Below are positions 24,723 to 24,743 of a stretch of DNA of 24,743 bases, piece after piece; the stretch's first letter is position 1, and every line of letters starts with the position of its first letter. The position numbers were made by a program, and so were the translations under genes. Source of the DNA: Methanoregula sp. (GTDB lineage Archaea; Halobacteriota; Methanomicrobia; Methanomicrobiales; Methanospirillaceae); NCBI GenBank assembly GCA_028705545.1, contig JAQWDG010000008.1, positions 1 through 24,743 on the forward strand, in the 5' to 3' direction. Below the pieces are notes generated by a model that saw nothing but the letters and a program-made list of their open reading frames with translations, did not search any database and had not been told where the DNA came from.

Positions 24723-24743
24723 ATGGCATTCATCGAAACGTTA
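24723..24743 (+). CDS. Start of a gene cut by the window end, probably SPFH/stomatin
   Basis: Only seven codons are present (MAFIETL). GGAGG near the end of the NfeD-like gene can serve as ribosome binding site. The identity is inferred purely from the usual NfeD-SPFH gene pairing and from the look of the first residues. Confidence 0.45.

Noticed and set aside
1..24743. Insertion sequences, phage genes, CRISPR arrays or restriction/defence genes
   Set aside because: I looked for transposase or integrase motifs, regularly spaced repeats and nuclease/methylase pairs and found none; the PIN domain here is part of a housekeeping-type ATPase, not a toxin-antitoxin pair.

Overview
This window reads as chromosome of a methanogenic euryarchaeon, most likely of the order Methanomicrobiales (Methanoregula-like). 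The grounds are split RNA polymerase subunits (B''/B' and A'/A''), an archaeal-type leucyl-tRNA synthetase, tRNA genes without an encoded CCA, TATA-box/T-tract punctuation, a PIN-ATPase-KH protein, a PAC2/DUF473 pair, and TIG/PEGA and lipoprotein surface proteins. The order is inferred from remembered family distributions, not from a database search. Apart from one AT-richer spacer (about 22.4-23.0 kb) codon use is uniform. I see no insertion sequence, phage, CRISPR or defence cassette.

Left part (1-4927, + strand): a PIN-PilT ATPase-KH protein with a TATA box and a dyad at its predicted mRNA 5' end, then leuS. Then (5172-6553, +) come two small secreted lipoproteins in tandem, preceded by a nested dyad. 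They converge on a minus-strand winged-helix/PAS/PAS/GAF-like regulator (6710-8266) with a palindromic operator candidate just upstream. Next are a minus-strand pair (YkgJ-type cysteine-cluster protein and a DUF5611-like protein) and a divergent plus-strand pair (PAC2-type proteasome-assembly-chaperone homologue and DUF473). The two pairs are separated by only about 35 bp. A convergent TIG/PEGA surface protein follows, then tRNA-Arg(TCT).

Middle (12139-20428, - strand): the RNA polymerase operon in the order rpoH, rpoB'' , rpoB', rpoA', rpoA'', rpl30e, nusA. It is tightly packed with overlaps or Shine-Dalgarno sites inside the preceding gene. It stops after nusA: the rps12-rps7-EF-2-EF-1A block that commonly follows in Archaea is absent here. 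tRNA-Lys(TTT) lies just upstream on the same strand, separated from rpoH by a hairpin plus T-tract.

Right part: a minus-strand signalling cassette (Roadblock/LC7 protein, then two paralogous receiver-domain proteins with helical C-termini) with no kinase or small GTPase beside it; a 570-bp AT-rich spacer with two dyads; a 65-residue membrane/coiled-coil protein; tRNA-Pro(GGG); a DUF89/ARMT1-like protein; an NfeD-like membrane protein; and the first seven codons of a gene that by context is probably its SPFH/stomatin partner.

Most of the window is housekeeping and well explained. The best candidates for under-described biology are the Roadblock plus twin-receiver cassette, the possibly self-regulating wHTH-PAS-PAS-GAF regulator, and the structured leaders of the PIN-ATPase and lipoprotein genes.
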